DNA of 64,000 bases from Sphingomonas baiyangensis (GCF_005144715.1 NZ_SWKR01000002.1:2485668-2549667), one strand, 5' to 3'. Positions 25,694 to 34,777 are shown, numbered from the stretch's first letter. Numbers and translations are program-made. The notes: generated by a model from the letters alone, not told the origin.

Positions 25694-26416
25694 TCAGTTC
25701 CGCACCGCGCGCAGCAGATAGTTGAGCCGCACGTCGCGCCCCAGCACGAAACCGCGTGCGGGATCGAGAGAAAGGCCGGTCACATCCTCGACCGCCAGTC
25801 CGGCAGCGGCCAGATGCGCAGTGACCTCGTCGGGTGTCACAAACTTGTTCCAGTCGTGTGTGCCGCGCGGGATCATGCCGAGGCCCTCGCCGAGCGAGAT
25901 CATCGCCAGCTGCGACACCGGCGTGCGGTTGGGCGTCGATACGATCAGCAGGCCGCCGGGTGCCAGCAGCCGCGCCAGCGCGCCGACGAACGCGGCGGGA
26001 TCGGTGACATGCTCGATCACTTCCATCGCGGTGATAAGATCGAAGGTTTCGCCCGAAAGCTGCTCGACCTCGCCGGCCAGATAGCGCACGGCCAGCCCGG
26101 CCTTCGCGGCATGCGCCTCGGCCGCGCCGATGTTCTCGGGCGCGGCGTCGATTCCCGTCACCTCGGCGCCCAACCGCGCCAGCGGCTCGGCAAGCAGCCC
26201 CGCGCCGCAGCCGACGTCGAGCGCACGCCTGCCGGCAAGCGGCCGAAGCTCGGTGCGCGCACTGCCCCAATGCGTATCGATGCTGTCGCGCACATAGCGC
26301 AGCCGCACCGGATTGAGGCGGTGAAGCATCGCCGACGACCCCTTGGGGTTCCACCAGTCGGCCGCCAGCGCGCCGAAATGCGTGGCTTCGGCGGGGTCGA
26401 TCGTTGCCTTTGTCAT
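25694..26416 (-). CDS. ubiG: Ubiquinone biosynthesis O-methyltransferase
   Basis: 240 residues. SAM-dependent methyltransferase that performs both O-methylations in ubiquinone synthesis. SAM motif I is ALDVGCGAGLLAEPLARLGAEVTGID. The UbiG signatures DWWNPKGSSAMLHRLNPVRLRYVRD near the N-terminus, ITAMEVIEHV and STPNRTP are all present, and the C-terminus LNYLLRAVRN is canonical. Full length. It is divergent from the aspartokinase gene, with only 51 bases between the two start codons. Confidence 0.95.
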   Translation of the reverse strand: MTKATIDPAEATHFGALAADWWNPKGSSAMLHRLNPVRLRYVRDSIDTHWGSARTELRPLAGRRALDVGCGAGLLAEPLARLGAEVTGIDAAPENIGAAEAHAAKAGLAVRYLAGEVEQLSGETFDLITAMEVIEHVTDPAAFVGALARLLAPGGLLIVSTPNRTPVSQLAMISLGEGLGMIPRGTHDWNKFVTPDEVTAHLAAAGLAVEDVTGLSLDPARGFVLGRDVRLNYLLRAVRN

Positions 26417-26467
26417 ACCGTCCTCCTATCAGGCGCCCGCACCGCACCCAAGGGGGCCTTTTCGACC

Positions 26468-27724
26468 ATGGCGCGCATCGTGATGAAGTTCGGTGGCACC
26501 TCGATGGCCGGTATCGAGCGCATCCGCACCGTCGCCAATCTCGTCAAGCGCGAATGGGAAGCCGGAAACGAGATCGCCGTCGTCGTCTCGGCGATGGCGG
26601 GCGAAACCGACCGGCTGGTCAATTTCTGCCGCGAGGCATCGTCGCTCTACGATCCGCGCGAATATGACGTGGTGGTGTCGAGCGGCGAGCAGGTGACGTC
26701 GGGGTTGCTCGCCATCGCGTTGCAGGCGGTGGGAGTGCCTGCGCGCAGCTGGCTCGGCTGGCAGCTGCCGATCCGTACCTCGGACGGGCACGCCTCGGCG
26801 CGGATCGGCGATATCGACACGCGCGCGCTCAACGAGAGTCTTGCCGAGCGCGTAGTGGCGGTGATCCCCGGCTTTCAGGGCGTGGCGACGGGCGAGCGGG
26901 TGACGACGCTGGGGCGCGGCGGATCGGACACCTCGGCGGTGGCGATGGCGGCGGCGATGAAGGCCGATCGCTGCGACATCTACACTGATGTCGACGGCGT
27001 CTACACCACCGATCCGCGCATCGTGCCGCGTGCGCGCAAGCTCACCAAGGTGACCTACGAGGAAATGCTCGAACTGGCGAGCGTGGGGGCCAAGGTGCTC
27101 CAGACGCGCTCGGTGGGACTGGCGATGAAGGAAGGCGTGCGCGTGCAGGTGCTGTCGTCCTTCGTGGGCGAGGACGGCGCGGTGCGCCCCGGCACGCTGA
27201 TCGTGGGCGAAGAGGAGATCGACGACATGGAACGCCAGCTCATCACCGGCATCGCGCACGACAAGAACGAGGCCAAGGTCACGCTGGTCGAAGTGCCCGA
27301 CCGCCCCGGCGCGGTGGCGGCGATCTTCGGTCCGCTCGCCAATGCCGGCATCAATGTCGACATGATCGTGCAGAACGTGGCGCACACCACGGGATCGACC
27401 GACGTGACGTTCACCGTGCCGCGCGCCGACCTGCCACGCGCGCTCGACACGCTCGACAAGGAACGCGCGACGATCGGCTTCGCCAAGATCGTCCACGACG
27501 TGCGCGTCGCCAAGATCTCGGTCGTGGGCGTCGGCATGCGCAGCCATGCCGGCGTGGCGGCGACGATGTTCGAGACGCTGGGCAGCCGCGGCATCAATAT
27601 CCTCGCCATCACCACCAGCGAGATCAAGGTGAGCGTGCTGATCGAGGAGGATTATACCGAACTCGCGGTCCGCGTCCTCCACACCGCCTATGGCCTTGAC
27701 GCCCCCGAGGACGCGGCGGCCTGA
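26468..27724 (+). CDS. lysC: Aspartate kinase
   Basis: 418 residues. It phosphorylates aspartate, the first step toward lysine, threonine, methionine and diaminopimelate. The kinase domain starts MARIVMKFGGTSMAGIERIR with the catalytic Lys7. VVVSAMAGETDRL and TLGRGGSDTSAVAMAAAM follow, and then two C-terminal ACT domains (from about 265: VEVPDRPGAVAAIFGPLANAG; and KISVVGVGMRSHAGVAATMF), which mediate feedback inhibition. The ATG at 26468 is fixed by the conserved N-terminus; the frame open back to 25637 only mirrors ubiG. Confidence 0.95.
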   Translation: MARIVMKFGGTSMAGIERIRTVANLVKREWEAGNEIAVVVSAMAGETDRLVNFCREASSLYDPREYDVVVSSGEQVTSGLLAIALQAVGVPARSWLGWQLPIRTSDGHASARIGDIDTRALNESLAERVVAVIPGFQGVATGERVTTLGRGGSDTSAVAMAAAMKADRCDIYTDVDGVYTTDPRIVPRARKLTKVTYEEMLELASVGAKVLQTRSVGLAMKEGVRVQVLSSFVGEDGAVRPGTLIVGEEEIDDMERQLITGIAHDKNEAKVTLVEVPDRPGAVAAIFGPLANAGINVDMIVQNVAHTTGSTDVTFTVPRADLPRALDTLDKERATIGFAKIVHDVRVAKISVVGVGMRSHAGVAATMFETLGSRGINILAITTSEIKVSVLIEEDYTELAVRVLHTAYGLDAPEDAAA

Positions 27725-27771
27725 ACCACGGGTTCACCCCGCCTTCATCGCGGAACCTCTAGGGCGTTCGC

Positions 27772-28413
27772 ATGTCTAGCACTGCCATGAACCGTTTCGC
27801 ACTCGCGCTGGCGCTGGCCGGCACCCTCGCGGCCCCCGTGGCGCTCGCGCCTGCCGCTGTCGCGCAGCAGGGCGATCTTGCCGCGGTGCAGACGCATCTG
27901 CGCGCCGTCGAGAGCATGACCGCCGCGTTCACCCAGACCGATCGCGCGGGCAAGACGCTGACTGGCACGCTGACGCTCAAGAAGCCGGGCAAGATTCGCT
28001 TCCAGTATGAAAAGGGCGTGCCGATCCTGATCGTCGGCGACGGCAAGGCGATCTGGTTCCTCGACTATTCGGTGGGACAGCGTTCGCGCTGGCCGATCGG
28101 CGATTCGCCGCTGGGCGTGCTGATCGACCCCAATCGCGACATCACGCGCTACGCCAAGGTGGTGCCGGGCAGCGACCCGCGCGTGTTGAGCGTCGAGGCC
28201 TATGATCCCAAGCGCCCCGAATATGGCCGCATCACGATGATCTTCGAGCGCCAGCCCTCGGCGCCCGCCGGCCTGATGCTCCAGGGCTGGGTGGCGCTCG
28301 ATTCGCAGGGCAACCGCACGACGATCCGCCTCGCCGACCAGCGCTTCAACGCGCCCGTCAGCGACAGTACGTTCCGTTTCAACGATCCGCGGAGGGGCGC
28401 GCGGCGAAGCTGA
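27772..28413 (+). CDS. lolA: Outer-membrane lipoprotein carrier protein LolA
   Basis: 213 residues. A signal peptide (cleavage near AVAQQ, about residue 35) leads to the LolA fold: LRAVESMTAAFTQTDRAGKTLTGTLTLKKPGKIRFQYEKG, then VGDGKAIWFLDYSVGQ and a basic C-terminus. It shuttles lipoproteins across the periplasm from LolCDE to the outer membrane. ATGs at 27772 and 27787 (MNRFALALALAG) both give a usable signal peptide; the longer form is reported. It follows aspartokinase by 47 bases. Confidence 0.9.
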   Translation: MSSTAMNRFALALALAGTLAAPVALAPAAVAQQGDLAAVQTHLRAVESMTAAFTQTDRAGKTLTGTLTLKKPGKIRFQYEKGVPILIVGDGKAIWFLDYSVGQRSRWPIGDSPLGVLIDPNRDITRYAKVVPGSDPRVLSVEAYDPKRPEYGRITMIFERQPSAPAGLMLQGWVALDSQGNRTTIRLADQRFNAPVSDSTFRFNDPRRGARRS

Positions 28414-28547
28414 CGCTTCCGTTCATCTGCGCGCAAGGCTGGCGGCCCTAGAACGGCCAGCGCGGAGTTGGGGCGCTTTGCCGGGATTTTCCCCCTGTTG
28501 CCCGGTGTTCGGCCTTCAATCTCCCGCCTGCGTGACGAACGCCGGTC

Positions 28548-28582
28548 GGTCCCCGTTCCATGCCCCCGGAGCGGGGACCTTT
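28548..28582 (+). terminator. Possible terminator hairpin between lolA and xth
   Basis: The stem GGTCCCCG/CGGGGACC (28548-28555 and 28572-28579) encloses a 16-base loop and is followed by only three T. It lies 135 bases after the lolA stop and about 47 bases before the xth start. The weak T-run makes it a marginal intrinsic terminator; a leader hairpin is the alternative. Confidence 0.35.
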
Positions 28583-28628
28583 CGGTGTCTGGCGCATGGC
28601 GCATGGCGCCGCTACATCGCGCGGCAGC

Positions 28629-29426
28629 ATGACCGACAGCCTCAAGATCGCTTCGTGGAACATCAATTCGGTGCGCTTCCGCATCGGCATCGTCGAGCAG
28701 TTCCTGCGCGAGGCCGCGCCGGACGTCCTGTGCCTGCAGGAAACCAAGGTGGTCGACGACGACTTCCCACATGAGGCGTTTCGTGCGCTCGGCTACGACC
28801 ATATCGTCATCCACGGCCAGCGGATGCACCACGGCGTCGCCATCCTTTCCAAACTGCCGATGGCCGAGGACGACCGGCTCGACTGGCAGGCCAATGGCGA
28901 GGCGCGGCATGTGGGCGTGCGACTGGCGAATGGCCTGCGCATCGAGAATGTCTATGTGCCCGCAGGCGGCGACGTGCCCGATCGCGACATCAATCCCAAG
29001 TTCGGCCAGAAGCTCGATTTCGTCGAGCGGATGACGCGCTGGTCCGAGGGGCTGGGCGGCGTGCCGACGCTGCTGACGGGGGACTTCAACATCGCCCCGC
29101 TCGAATGCGACGTGTGGAGTCACAAGCAGCTGCTCGACGTGGTGAGCCATACGCCCATAGAGGTCGCGGCGCTGGCGCGGTTGCAGGCGGCGAACGACTG
29201 GGTCGATCTGGGCCGCCAGTTCGTGCCGCCGCCCGAGCGGCTCTATACGTGGTGGAGCTATCGCGCGAAGGACTGGGCGGCGTCCGATCGCGGCCGCCGG
29301 CTCGATCATATGTGGGCGAGCCGCGACGTGGCGGCGCAGGCGACGGCGCATCGCGTGTTTGAAGGCTGCCGCAGCTGGCTCAAGCCGTCGGATCACATCC
29401 CCATCCTCACTGAGTTCGCCTTTTGA
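28629..29426 (+). CDS. xthA: Exodeoxyribonuclease III (AP endonuclease family)
   Basis: 265 residues. Mg-dependent 3'-5' exonuclease and abasic-site endonuclease of base-excision repair. Visible active-site motifs are IASWNINSVR (Asn), CLQETKV (metal-binding Glu), NVYVPAGG (Tyr), GDFNIAPLECDVW (Asp/Asn) and SDHIPIL (Asp-His) at the C-terminus. The ATG at 28629 begins MTDSLKIASWN, where the family starts; the frame opens earlier at 28560 without support. Its stop overlaps the ribA start as TTGA. Confidence 0.94.
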   Translation: MTDSLKIASWNINSVRFRIGIVEQFLREAAPDVLCLQETKVVDDDFPHEAFRALGYDHIVIHGQRMHHGVAILSKLPMAEDDRLDWQANGEARHVGVRLANGLRIENVYVPAGGDVPDRDINPKFGQKLDFVERMTRWSEGLGGVPTLLTGDFNIAPLECDVWSHKQLLDVVSHTPIEVAALARLQAANDWVDLGRQFVPPPERLYTWWSYRAKDWAASDRGRRLDHMWASRDVAAQATAHRVFEGCRSWLKPSDHIPILTEFAF

Positions 29427-30481
29427 GCGACGCGCGTGCCGCCGCCCGCGCGATCGACGCGCTGCGCCGCGGCTGGCCGGTGACGATCGCGGGCAGCGAC
29501 GGCATGCTCGCGCTGCTGGCGATCGAAACCGCCGATGCGCTGCGGCTGGCCGAGTTCGATCCTGCAGGCGTCGCGGGTGTGCTGCTGTCGTCGGGTCGCG
29601 CCGCGACGCTCCGGCTCGACAATCAGCGCGAGGCGGCGACGCCCGACGCGCCGGTGCTGGTCGAGCGCGCGTCGTGGCTCGATTTTGACGCGGCGACGGC
29701 GCTGGCCGATCCCGCCTTCGATCTGGCGGTGCCGCTCAAGGGGCCGTATCGCGCGGTGACGGTGCCGGCGCCCGATGCCGCCGCGGCGGCGCTGCGGCTG
29801 GCGCGCATCGCGGGCATATTGCCGGCATTTTTTGTGCGCGCCGGCGATGCGAGCGACGCGCTGCCGGTCGCCGCGATCGATGCGCACGAGGATGCCGGGC
29901 GGCTGCGCATCGCCGCGCGCGCGCGCCTGCCCGTCGCGCATGCCGAGGATGCCGAGATCGTCGCCTTCCGCACGCCCGAGGCGGCGGACGAGCATGTCGC
30001 GCTGCTGATCGGCCAGCCCGACGGCCGCGCGCCGCTGGTGCGGCTGCACAGCGAGTGCCTGACGGGCGACGCGCTCGGCAGCCTGAAATGCGATTGCGGG
30101 CCGCAGCTCGATGCCGCGATCGCCGCGATGCAGGCCGATGGCTGGGGCATCCTTCTGTATCTACGACAGGAAGGGCGCGGCATCGGGCTGGTAAACAAGC
30201 TGCGTGCTTATGCCTTGCAGGACCAGGGCTTCGATACGGTGGACGCCAACACCCGGCTGGGCTTCGCGATCGACGCCCGCGATTTCCGCGTCGCTGCGCG
30301 GATGCTCGACCTGCTCGGCCAGCGGCGCATCCGGCTGCTCACCAACAATCCCGAAAAGGTCGCGCAGCTTGCCGCCGCCGGCATCGCAGTGATCGAGCGC
30401 GTGCCCCATGCGCTGCCGCCCAATCGGCACAACGAACGCTATCTCGCGACCAAGCGCGACCGCACCGGCCACCAGCTGTAG
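29423..30481 (+). CDS. ribA: GTP cyclohydrolase II with degenerate N-terminal domain
   Basis: 352 residues from a TTG overlapping the xth stop. The C-terminal ~200 residues are a complete GTP cyclohydrolase II. The zinc site is HSECLTGDALGSLKCDCGPQL, the catalytic region is LRQEGRGIGLVNKLRAYALQ followed by DTVDANTRLGF, and LLTNNPEKV comes later. It opens GTP to start riboflavin synthesis. The N-terminal ~145 residues look like a decayed 3,4-dihydroxybutanone-phosphate synthase domain (DALRRGWPVTIAGSDGM), but I do not see the acidic DDxxREnE metal site, so that activity is probably lost. Confidence 0.9.
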   Translation: MSDARAAARAIDALRRGWPVTIAGSDGMLALLAIETADALRLAEFDPAGVAGVLLSSGRAATLRLDNQREAATPDAPVLVERASWLDFDAATALADPAFDLAVPLKGPYRAVTVPAPDAAAAALRLARIAGILPAFFVRAGDASDALPVAAIDAHEDAGRLRIAARARLPVAHAEDAEIVAFRTPEAADEHVALLIGQPDGRAPLVRLHSECLTGDALGSLKCDCGPQLDAAIAAMQADGWGILLYLRQEGRGIGLVNKLRAYALQDQGFDTVDANTRLGFAIDARDFRVAARMLDLLGQRRIRLLTNNPEKVAQLAAAGIAVIERVPHALPPNRHNERYLATKRDRTGHQL

Positions 30482-30524
30482 CGGCCCGTTGATCGCCCGC
30501 GATGCCGCTGCTAACGCCCGGCGC

Positions 30525-30752
30525 ATGATCCCGCCGCCCGAACTGATCCGCACCGCCAGCCCCCGCGTCGCCTGTGACGGCGCGGGCGAGATCGAACCGG
30601 CGCTCGGCCATCCGCGCGTGTGGCTCCAGATCGACGAGAGCGGCTATGTCGATTGCGGTTATTGCGACCGGCGCTTCGTGCTGATCGGCGGGCCCGCCGA
30701 CGGCGCCGATCATGCTGCGCTGCCCGATCACGGGGATGGCGCCGGCAAGTAG
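30525..30752 (+). CDS. Small zinc-finger (CHCC) protein
   Basis: 75 residues. The conserved C-terminal part reads GHPRVWLQIDESGYVDCGYCDRRFVL; with Cys19 in RVACDG and the histidine in GHPRV this gives a CHCC zinc site, as in the NDUFS6-like family of respiratory complex I. In bacteria these proteins are uncharacterised, with a possible role in complex I assembly. It lies 43 bases after ribA and 18 bases before tldD, so it probably shares a transcript with them. Confidence 0.82.
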   Translation: MIPPPELIRTASPRVACDGAGEIEPALGHPRVWLQIDESGYVDCGYCDRRFVLIGGPADGADHAALPDHGDGAGK

Positions 30753-30770
30753 CACGCCTATATCGGTGGC

Positions 30771-32198
30771 ATGACACAGCCTATCGATCCGCGCGGTTTC
30801 CTCTATGGCGATGCGCTCGACCCCGACATCGCCGCCCGCCTGACCGCCGATGCGCTGTCGGCCGCCGAAGATGGCGAGCTGTATCTGCAATATCGCAAGA
30901 CCGAGGCGTTCGGCTTCGATGACGGGCGATTGAAGACCGCGTCGTACAACACCGATTCGGGCTTCGGCCTGCGCGCGGTGTCGGGCGAGCAGACGGCGTT
31001 CGCGATGGGCAACGACCTGTCGGCCGACGCCATCCGCCGCGCCGCCGCGACGATGGCGCTGATCGATCCCGCAGGCACCGCCAAGGCGCCGCCGCCGCGC
31101 GGCAACAACCGCCATCTCTATACCGCCGCCGACCCGATCGACCTCGTGCCCTTCGCCGACAAGGTGGCGCTGTGCCAGACGATCGACGCCGCCGCGCGCG
31201 CGCGCGACCGCCGCGTGGTGCAGGTGTCGGTATCGCTCACCGGCCAGTGGAGCGTCGTCGAGATCGTGCGCCCCGATGGTTTCGTCGCCACTGACGTGCG
31301 GCCACTGGTGCGGCTCAACATCTCGATCGTGGTCGAGGCAAATGGCCGGCGCGAGACGGGGACCTTCGGCATCGGCGGGCGCGAGCTGTATGATCGCGTG
31401 ATGCAGCCCGAGACGTGGAACCGCGGCATCGATGCCGCGCTGGCGCAGGCGCTGGTCAATCTCGAATCGGTGGCCGCCCCTGCTGGCGAAATGCCCGTGC
31501 TGCTGGGGCCGGGCTGGTGCGGCGTGCTGCTGCACGAAGCGGTGGGCCATGGGCTGGAAGGCGATTTCAACCGCAAGGGATCGTCGGCCTATTCGGGCAG
31601 AATTGGCGAGCGCGTGGCCGCGCCCGGCGTGACGGTGATCGATGACGGCACGCTCGGCGGCCGGCGGGGGTCGCTCTCGATCGACGACGAGGGCACGCCG
31701 ACGCAGGAGAATATCCTGATCGAGGATGGCGTGCTCAAGGGCTATATCCACGATCGGCTGAATGCGCGGCTGACGGGCGTGGCCCCCACCGGCAATGGCC
31801 GGCGCGAAAGCTATGCCCATGCGCCGATGCCGCGCATGACCAACACCTTCATGGCCGGTGGCAGGGACGACCCTGCCGAGCTGATGACGCGCGTGAAGCG
31901 CGGCATCTATGCCAAGAGCTTCGGCGGCGGGCAGGTGGACATCGTGTCGGGCAAGTTCGTGTTCGGCTGTACCGAGGCGTACATGATCGAGAACGGTTGC
32001 ATCGGCGCGCCTATCAAGGGCGTGACGCTGATCGGCGACGGGCCGGGCGTGCTGACCAAGGTGGAAGGCATCGGCAACGATTTCGCGCTCGATGAGGGTG
32101 TCGGCATGTGCGGCAAGGGCGGGCAGAGCGTTCCCGCCGGTGTCGGCCAGCCGACGCTGCTGGTGGGCGGGCTGACGGTGGGCGGCACCGCGGTGTAA
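30771..32198 (+). CDS. tldD: Metalloprotease TldD
   Basis: 475 residues. The zinc-metalloprotease subunit of the TldD/TldE complex, which degrades or matures unfolded peptides in the cytosol. The HExxxH motif is HEAVGHG at about 255-261. The conserved GWCGVLLHEAVGHGLEGDFNRK and the C-terminal GGQVDIVSGKFVFGCTEAY with GNDFALDEGVGMCGKGGQ support TldD rather than PmbA. The partner pmbA is in this window at 42838-44172, about 10 kb away. Full length, starting at an ATG 18 bases after the zinc-finger gene. Confidence 0.94.
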   Translation: MTQPIDPRGFLYGDALDPDIAARLTADALSAAEDGELYLQYRKTEAFGFDDGRLKTASYNTDSGFGLRAVSGEQTAFAMGNDLSADAIRRAAATMALIDPAGTAKAPPPRGNNRHLYTAADPIDLVPFADKVALCQTIDAAARARDRRVVQVSVSLTGQWSVVEIVRPDGFVATDVRPLVRLNISIVVEANGRRETGTFGIGGRELYDRVMQPETWNRGIDAALAQALVNLESVAAPAGEMPVLLGPGWCGVLLHEAVGHGLEGDFNRKGSSAYSGRIGERVAAPGVTVIDDGTLGGRRGSLSIDDEGTPTQENILIEDGVLKGYIHDRLNARLTGVAPTGNGRRESYAHAPMPRMTNTFMAGGRDDPAELMTRVKRGIYAKSFGGGQVDIVSGKFVFGCTEAYMIENGCIGAPIKGVTLIGDGPGVLTKVEGIGNDFALDEGVGMCGKGGQSVPAGVGQPTLLVGGLTVGGTAV

Positions 32199-32474
32199 GC
32201 CTGCGGCCTTACGCCGCACCGCCGACCTTACGCGCGCGTCCGGCCCGCATAACTGCCTTGAGGCGACGCAACGCTATTTCCCGGTGCGCGCTCGATTAGC
32301 GCTAACGGTATAGCGCAGCCTGTTCATGATTAGCGGCCGGCCTTAGATGCGGGCGTCATAGCTTCTGCCGGGCAGCCCAATCGCACTTCCGACTCGCGAC
32401 CGCCACCTTTCAAAGCAGGGGGTGTGCGCGGCAACCCCGCGCGTCTGTGCGCTTTCTGGCCATACTCTCCTAGC

Positions 32475-32520
32475 TTGACAACATGCGAATAATTCTCAAG
32501 AGCGATGCAACTAATTCGCA
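32475..32520 (+). promoter_or_regulatory. Promoter with two Fur-box-like palindromes upstream of the TonB receptor
   Basis: A perfect TTGACA -35 (32475-32480) is followed immediately by TGCGAAT-A-ATTCTCA (32484-32498), a 7-1-7 inverted repeat with one mismatch between its arms. A second copy, TGCAACT-A-ATTCGCA, lies at 32506-32520. The two are centred 22 bases apart, two helical turns. No good -10 hexamer is apparent. The 7-1-7 pattern is that of Fur operators; the downstream gene is an iron-type outer-membrane receptor. The rest of the 337-base gap after tldD (32199-32474) shows no gene. Confidence 0.65.
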
Positions 32521-32535
32521 ATAGGGGGTGGTCGC

Positions 32536-34722
32536 GTGATAATAGGGTGGAGATGGGGAACGGTAGCGATGCTGCTGCTGACGACGGCGCCGGCGGCATG
32601 GGCGCAGACCGAGCCCGTCACGGCGCAGCAATCGGGCGAGGACGATGCACCCCCCGCCAGCGCCGCCCAGCGCGATATCGAACGCACCGGCGCCACCAGC
32701 CGCGACGAGATCGTCGTCACCGCCAGCGGCTATGAGCAGAAGATCGAGAACGCGCCCGCGAGCGTCAGCGTCGTCGGCCGCGCCGAGCTGGAAACCGAAC
32801 GCTTCAACAACCTTGCCGACGCGCTCGCCGACGTCGAGGGCGTCGATGTCGGCGGCACCGCGGGCAAGACCGGCGGTCTCAACGTGTCGATCCGCGGAAT
32901 GCCCAGTGACTATACGCTGGTGCTGCTCGACGGCCGGCGCCAGAACGCGCCGGGCAACGTCACGCCCAACGGCTTCGGCGAAACCTCGACCAGCTTCCTG
33001 CCGCCCTTGTCGGCGATCGAGCGGATCGAGGTCGTGCGCGGGCCGATGTCGACGCTCTACGGATCGGATGCGATGGGCGGCGTCATCAACATCATCACGC
33101 GCAAGGTGGGTGATCGCTGGGTGGGCACGCTTACCGCCGACACTACGCTCCAAGGCGATGGCGATTTCGGCAACACCTATTCGGCCAACGCCTTCGCGCA
33201 GGGGCCGGTGGTGCGCGACCTGATCGGCGTTTCGGTACGCGGCAGCTATTTGCGGCGCGATGCCTCGGCGCTGGCCTATCTCGACGCGAACGGCGACCCG
33301 ATCGAGGTCAGCACGCGCGGACCCAGCCCGGTCGAGGGCGACATCTACACGCTGGGCGGCCGTGTTTCGATGACGCCGGCATCGAACCACGATCTGTGGG
33401 TCGAATATGATTATTCGCACCAGCGCTACGACAATTCGGAATCGCAGCTCGGCACCGGCACCGTGCAGGGCGGCTATGCCGACGAGCAGCGCTTCATCCG
33501 CGACCAGATCACCGCCGCGCACAACTGGCGCGCCGGCTTCGGCACGCTCGAGACCACGCTCACGCGCAACACCACCGAGACCATCGGCCGCACGATCCCG
33601 CCCGGCACTCCCAACACCACCCCCGGCGACCCGCGCGAGCTGCGGGCCAGCAACACCATTCTCGATTCGCGGCTGATTGCCGAAGTGGGCAGCGTGGTGT
33701 TCACTGCCGGCGGCCAATATTGGTGGGCGCGAATGAACGATGGCGTGGCGCCCGGCCAATATGCCTTCGATCAATGGGCCGGTTTCCTCGAGGCGAGCTG
33801 GGCGATCACGCCCGAATTCACGCTGACCGCGGGCGGGCGATATGACGAGCACACAACCTTTGGCGGCAAGTTCTCGCCGCGCGGCTATGCGGTGTGGAAC
33901 GCGCTGCCGGGCCTGACGATCAAGGGCGGCGTGTCGCGCGGCTTCAAGACGCCGCGGCTCGACCAGATCACCGCGGGCATCACCGGGTTCGGCGGCCAGG
34001 GCACGATCCCGCTGCTCGGCACGCCCGGACTTCAGCCCGAGACCACCACATCGGCCGAACTGGGCGTGTACTTCGACAGCCTGACGGGCTTCTCGGGCAA
34101 CGTCACGCTGTTCAACAATGATTTCGACAACAAGATCGCCGCCGGGCCGGGCGTGCCCAACTGCCGCTTCGCGCTGGCGCCCGATCGCGCCGGCTGCATC
34201 GACGTGGGCAATTTCCCCAATGTCGATCTGTTCGGCCAGACGGTAAACATCGACCGGGCGCGCACACGCGGCATCGAGACGGCGGTGCGCTTCATATTCT
34301 CGCCCAGCCTGACGCTGACCGCGAACCACACGCTTACCGACAGCATCCAGCAATCGGGTGCCGAACAGGGCCTGCCGCTCATCGGCACGCCGCGCCACCT
34401 GTTCAATACGCAATTGCGCTGGCGCGCTACCGATGATCTCTCGCTGTTCGCGCGCGGCCAGATCCAGTCGGGGCGGTTTCGCGGAACGGGTGCGGCACAG
34501 CGCGAGCTCGGCGATTTCGGCGGGTTCGAGCTGCTGCATATCGGCGGCAATTATGCGCTCACCGACCGTGTGACGCTGAACGCCGTGGTCTATAATGTGT
34601 TCGACACCAACTTCGTCGAATATCTGCCGTACCGCGACGGCGCGCGGCTGCTCTACGCCCAGCAATATGCCAACAATCAGGAGCCGCGCCGGCTCTATCT
34701 GTCAGTGAATGTCGACTTCTGA
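32536..34722 (+). CDS. TonB-dependent outer-membrane receptor
   Basis: 728 residues from a GTG with a GGGGG ribosome-binding site. A signal peptide (cleaved near AWAQ, about residue 24) is followed by a TonB-box-like DEIVVTASGYEQK and the plug domain (SVVGRAELETERFNNLADAL, SIRGMPSDYTLVLLDGRRQ, IERIEVVRGPMSTLYGSDAM, GGVINIITRK). The 22-strand barrel ends in the aromatic LYLSVNVDF needed for assembly. It should import an iron complex or similar ligand using TonB energy. Fur-like boxes upstream and an adjacent PepSY/ApbE cluster favour a ferric siderophore; the ligand is not determinable. Confidence 0.93.
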   Translation: MIIGWRWGTVAMLLLTTAPAAWAQTEPVTAQQSGEDDAPPASAAQRDIERTGATSRDEIVVTASGYEQKIENAPASVSVVGRAELETERFNNLADALADVEGVDVGGTAGKTGGLNVSIRGMPSDYTLVLLDGRRQNAPGNVTPNGFGETSTSFLPPLSAIERIEVVRGPMSTLYGSDAMGGVINIITRKVGDRWVGTLTADTTLQGDGDFGNTYSANAFAQGPVVRDLIGVSVRGSYLRRDASALAYLDANGDPIEVSTRGPSPVEGDIYTLGGRVSMTPASNHDLWVEYDYSHQRYDNSESQLGTGTVQGGYADEQRFIRDQITAAHNWRAGFGTLETTLTRNTTETIGRTIPPGTPNTTPGDPRELRASNTILDSRLIAEVGSVVFTAGGQYWWARMNDGVAPGQYAFDQWAGFLEASWAITPEFTLTAGGRYDEHTTFGGKFSPRGYAVWNALPGLTIKGGVSRGFKTPRLDQITAGITGFGGQGTIPLLGTPGLQPETTTSAELGVYFDSLTGFSGNVTLFNNDFDNKIAAGPGVPNCRFALAPDRAGCIDVGNFPNVDLFGQTVNIDRARTRGIETAVRFIFSPSLTLTANHTLTDSIQQSGAEQGLPLIGTPRHLFNTQLRWRATDDLSLFARGQIQSGRFRGTGAAQRELGDFGGFELLHIGGNYALTDRVTLNAVVYNVFDTNFVEYLPYRDGARLLYAQQYANNQEPRRLYLSVNVDF

Positions 34723-34733
34723 TGGATAATGTT

Positions 34734-34748
34734 TCGCATTTGCAGAAT
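34734..34748. promoter_or_regulatory. Fur-box-like palindrome before the PepSY operon
   Basis: GGATAAT-G-TTTCGCA is a 7-1-7 element (on the other strand TGCGAAA-C-ATTATCC) in the short space between the receptor stop and the PepSY gene. It resembles the boxes at 32484 and 32506, sharing TGCGAA half-sites. It could let Fur control the downstream genes independently of the receptor. Confidence 0.45.
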
Positions 34749-34777
34749 ATGTCCCGCGAGCTATGGTTGCGCGGACG

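Noticed and set aside
25637..26467. N-terminal extension of the aspartokinase frame
   Set aside because: Antisense to ubiG, whose SAM-binding motifs are unambiguous.
32199..32474. tRNA or small RNA gene in the long gap after tldD
   Set aside because: No cloverleaf, CCA-like end or terminator-bounded transcript could be made out.
32470..34665. 731-residue minus-strand frame opposite the TonB receptor
   Set aside because: Antisense shadow of a GC-rich gene; the plus-strand frame has plug and barrel motifs and a proper signal peptide, the antisense product is Arg/Gly/Ala-rich with no domain.
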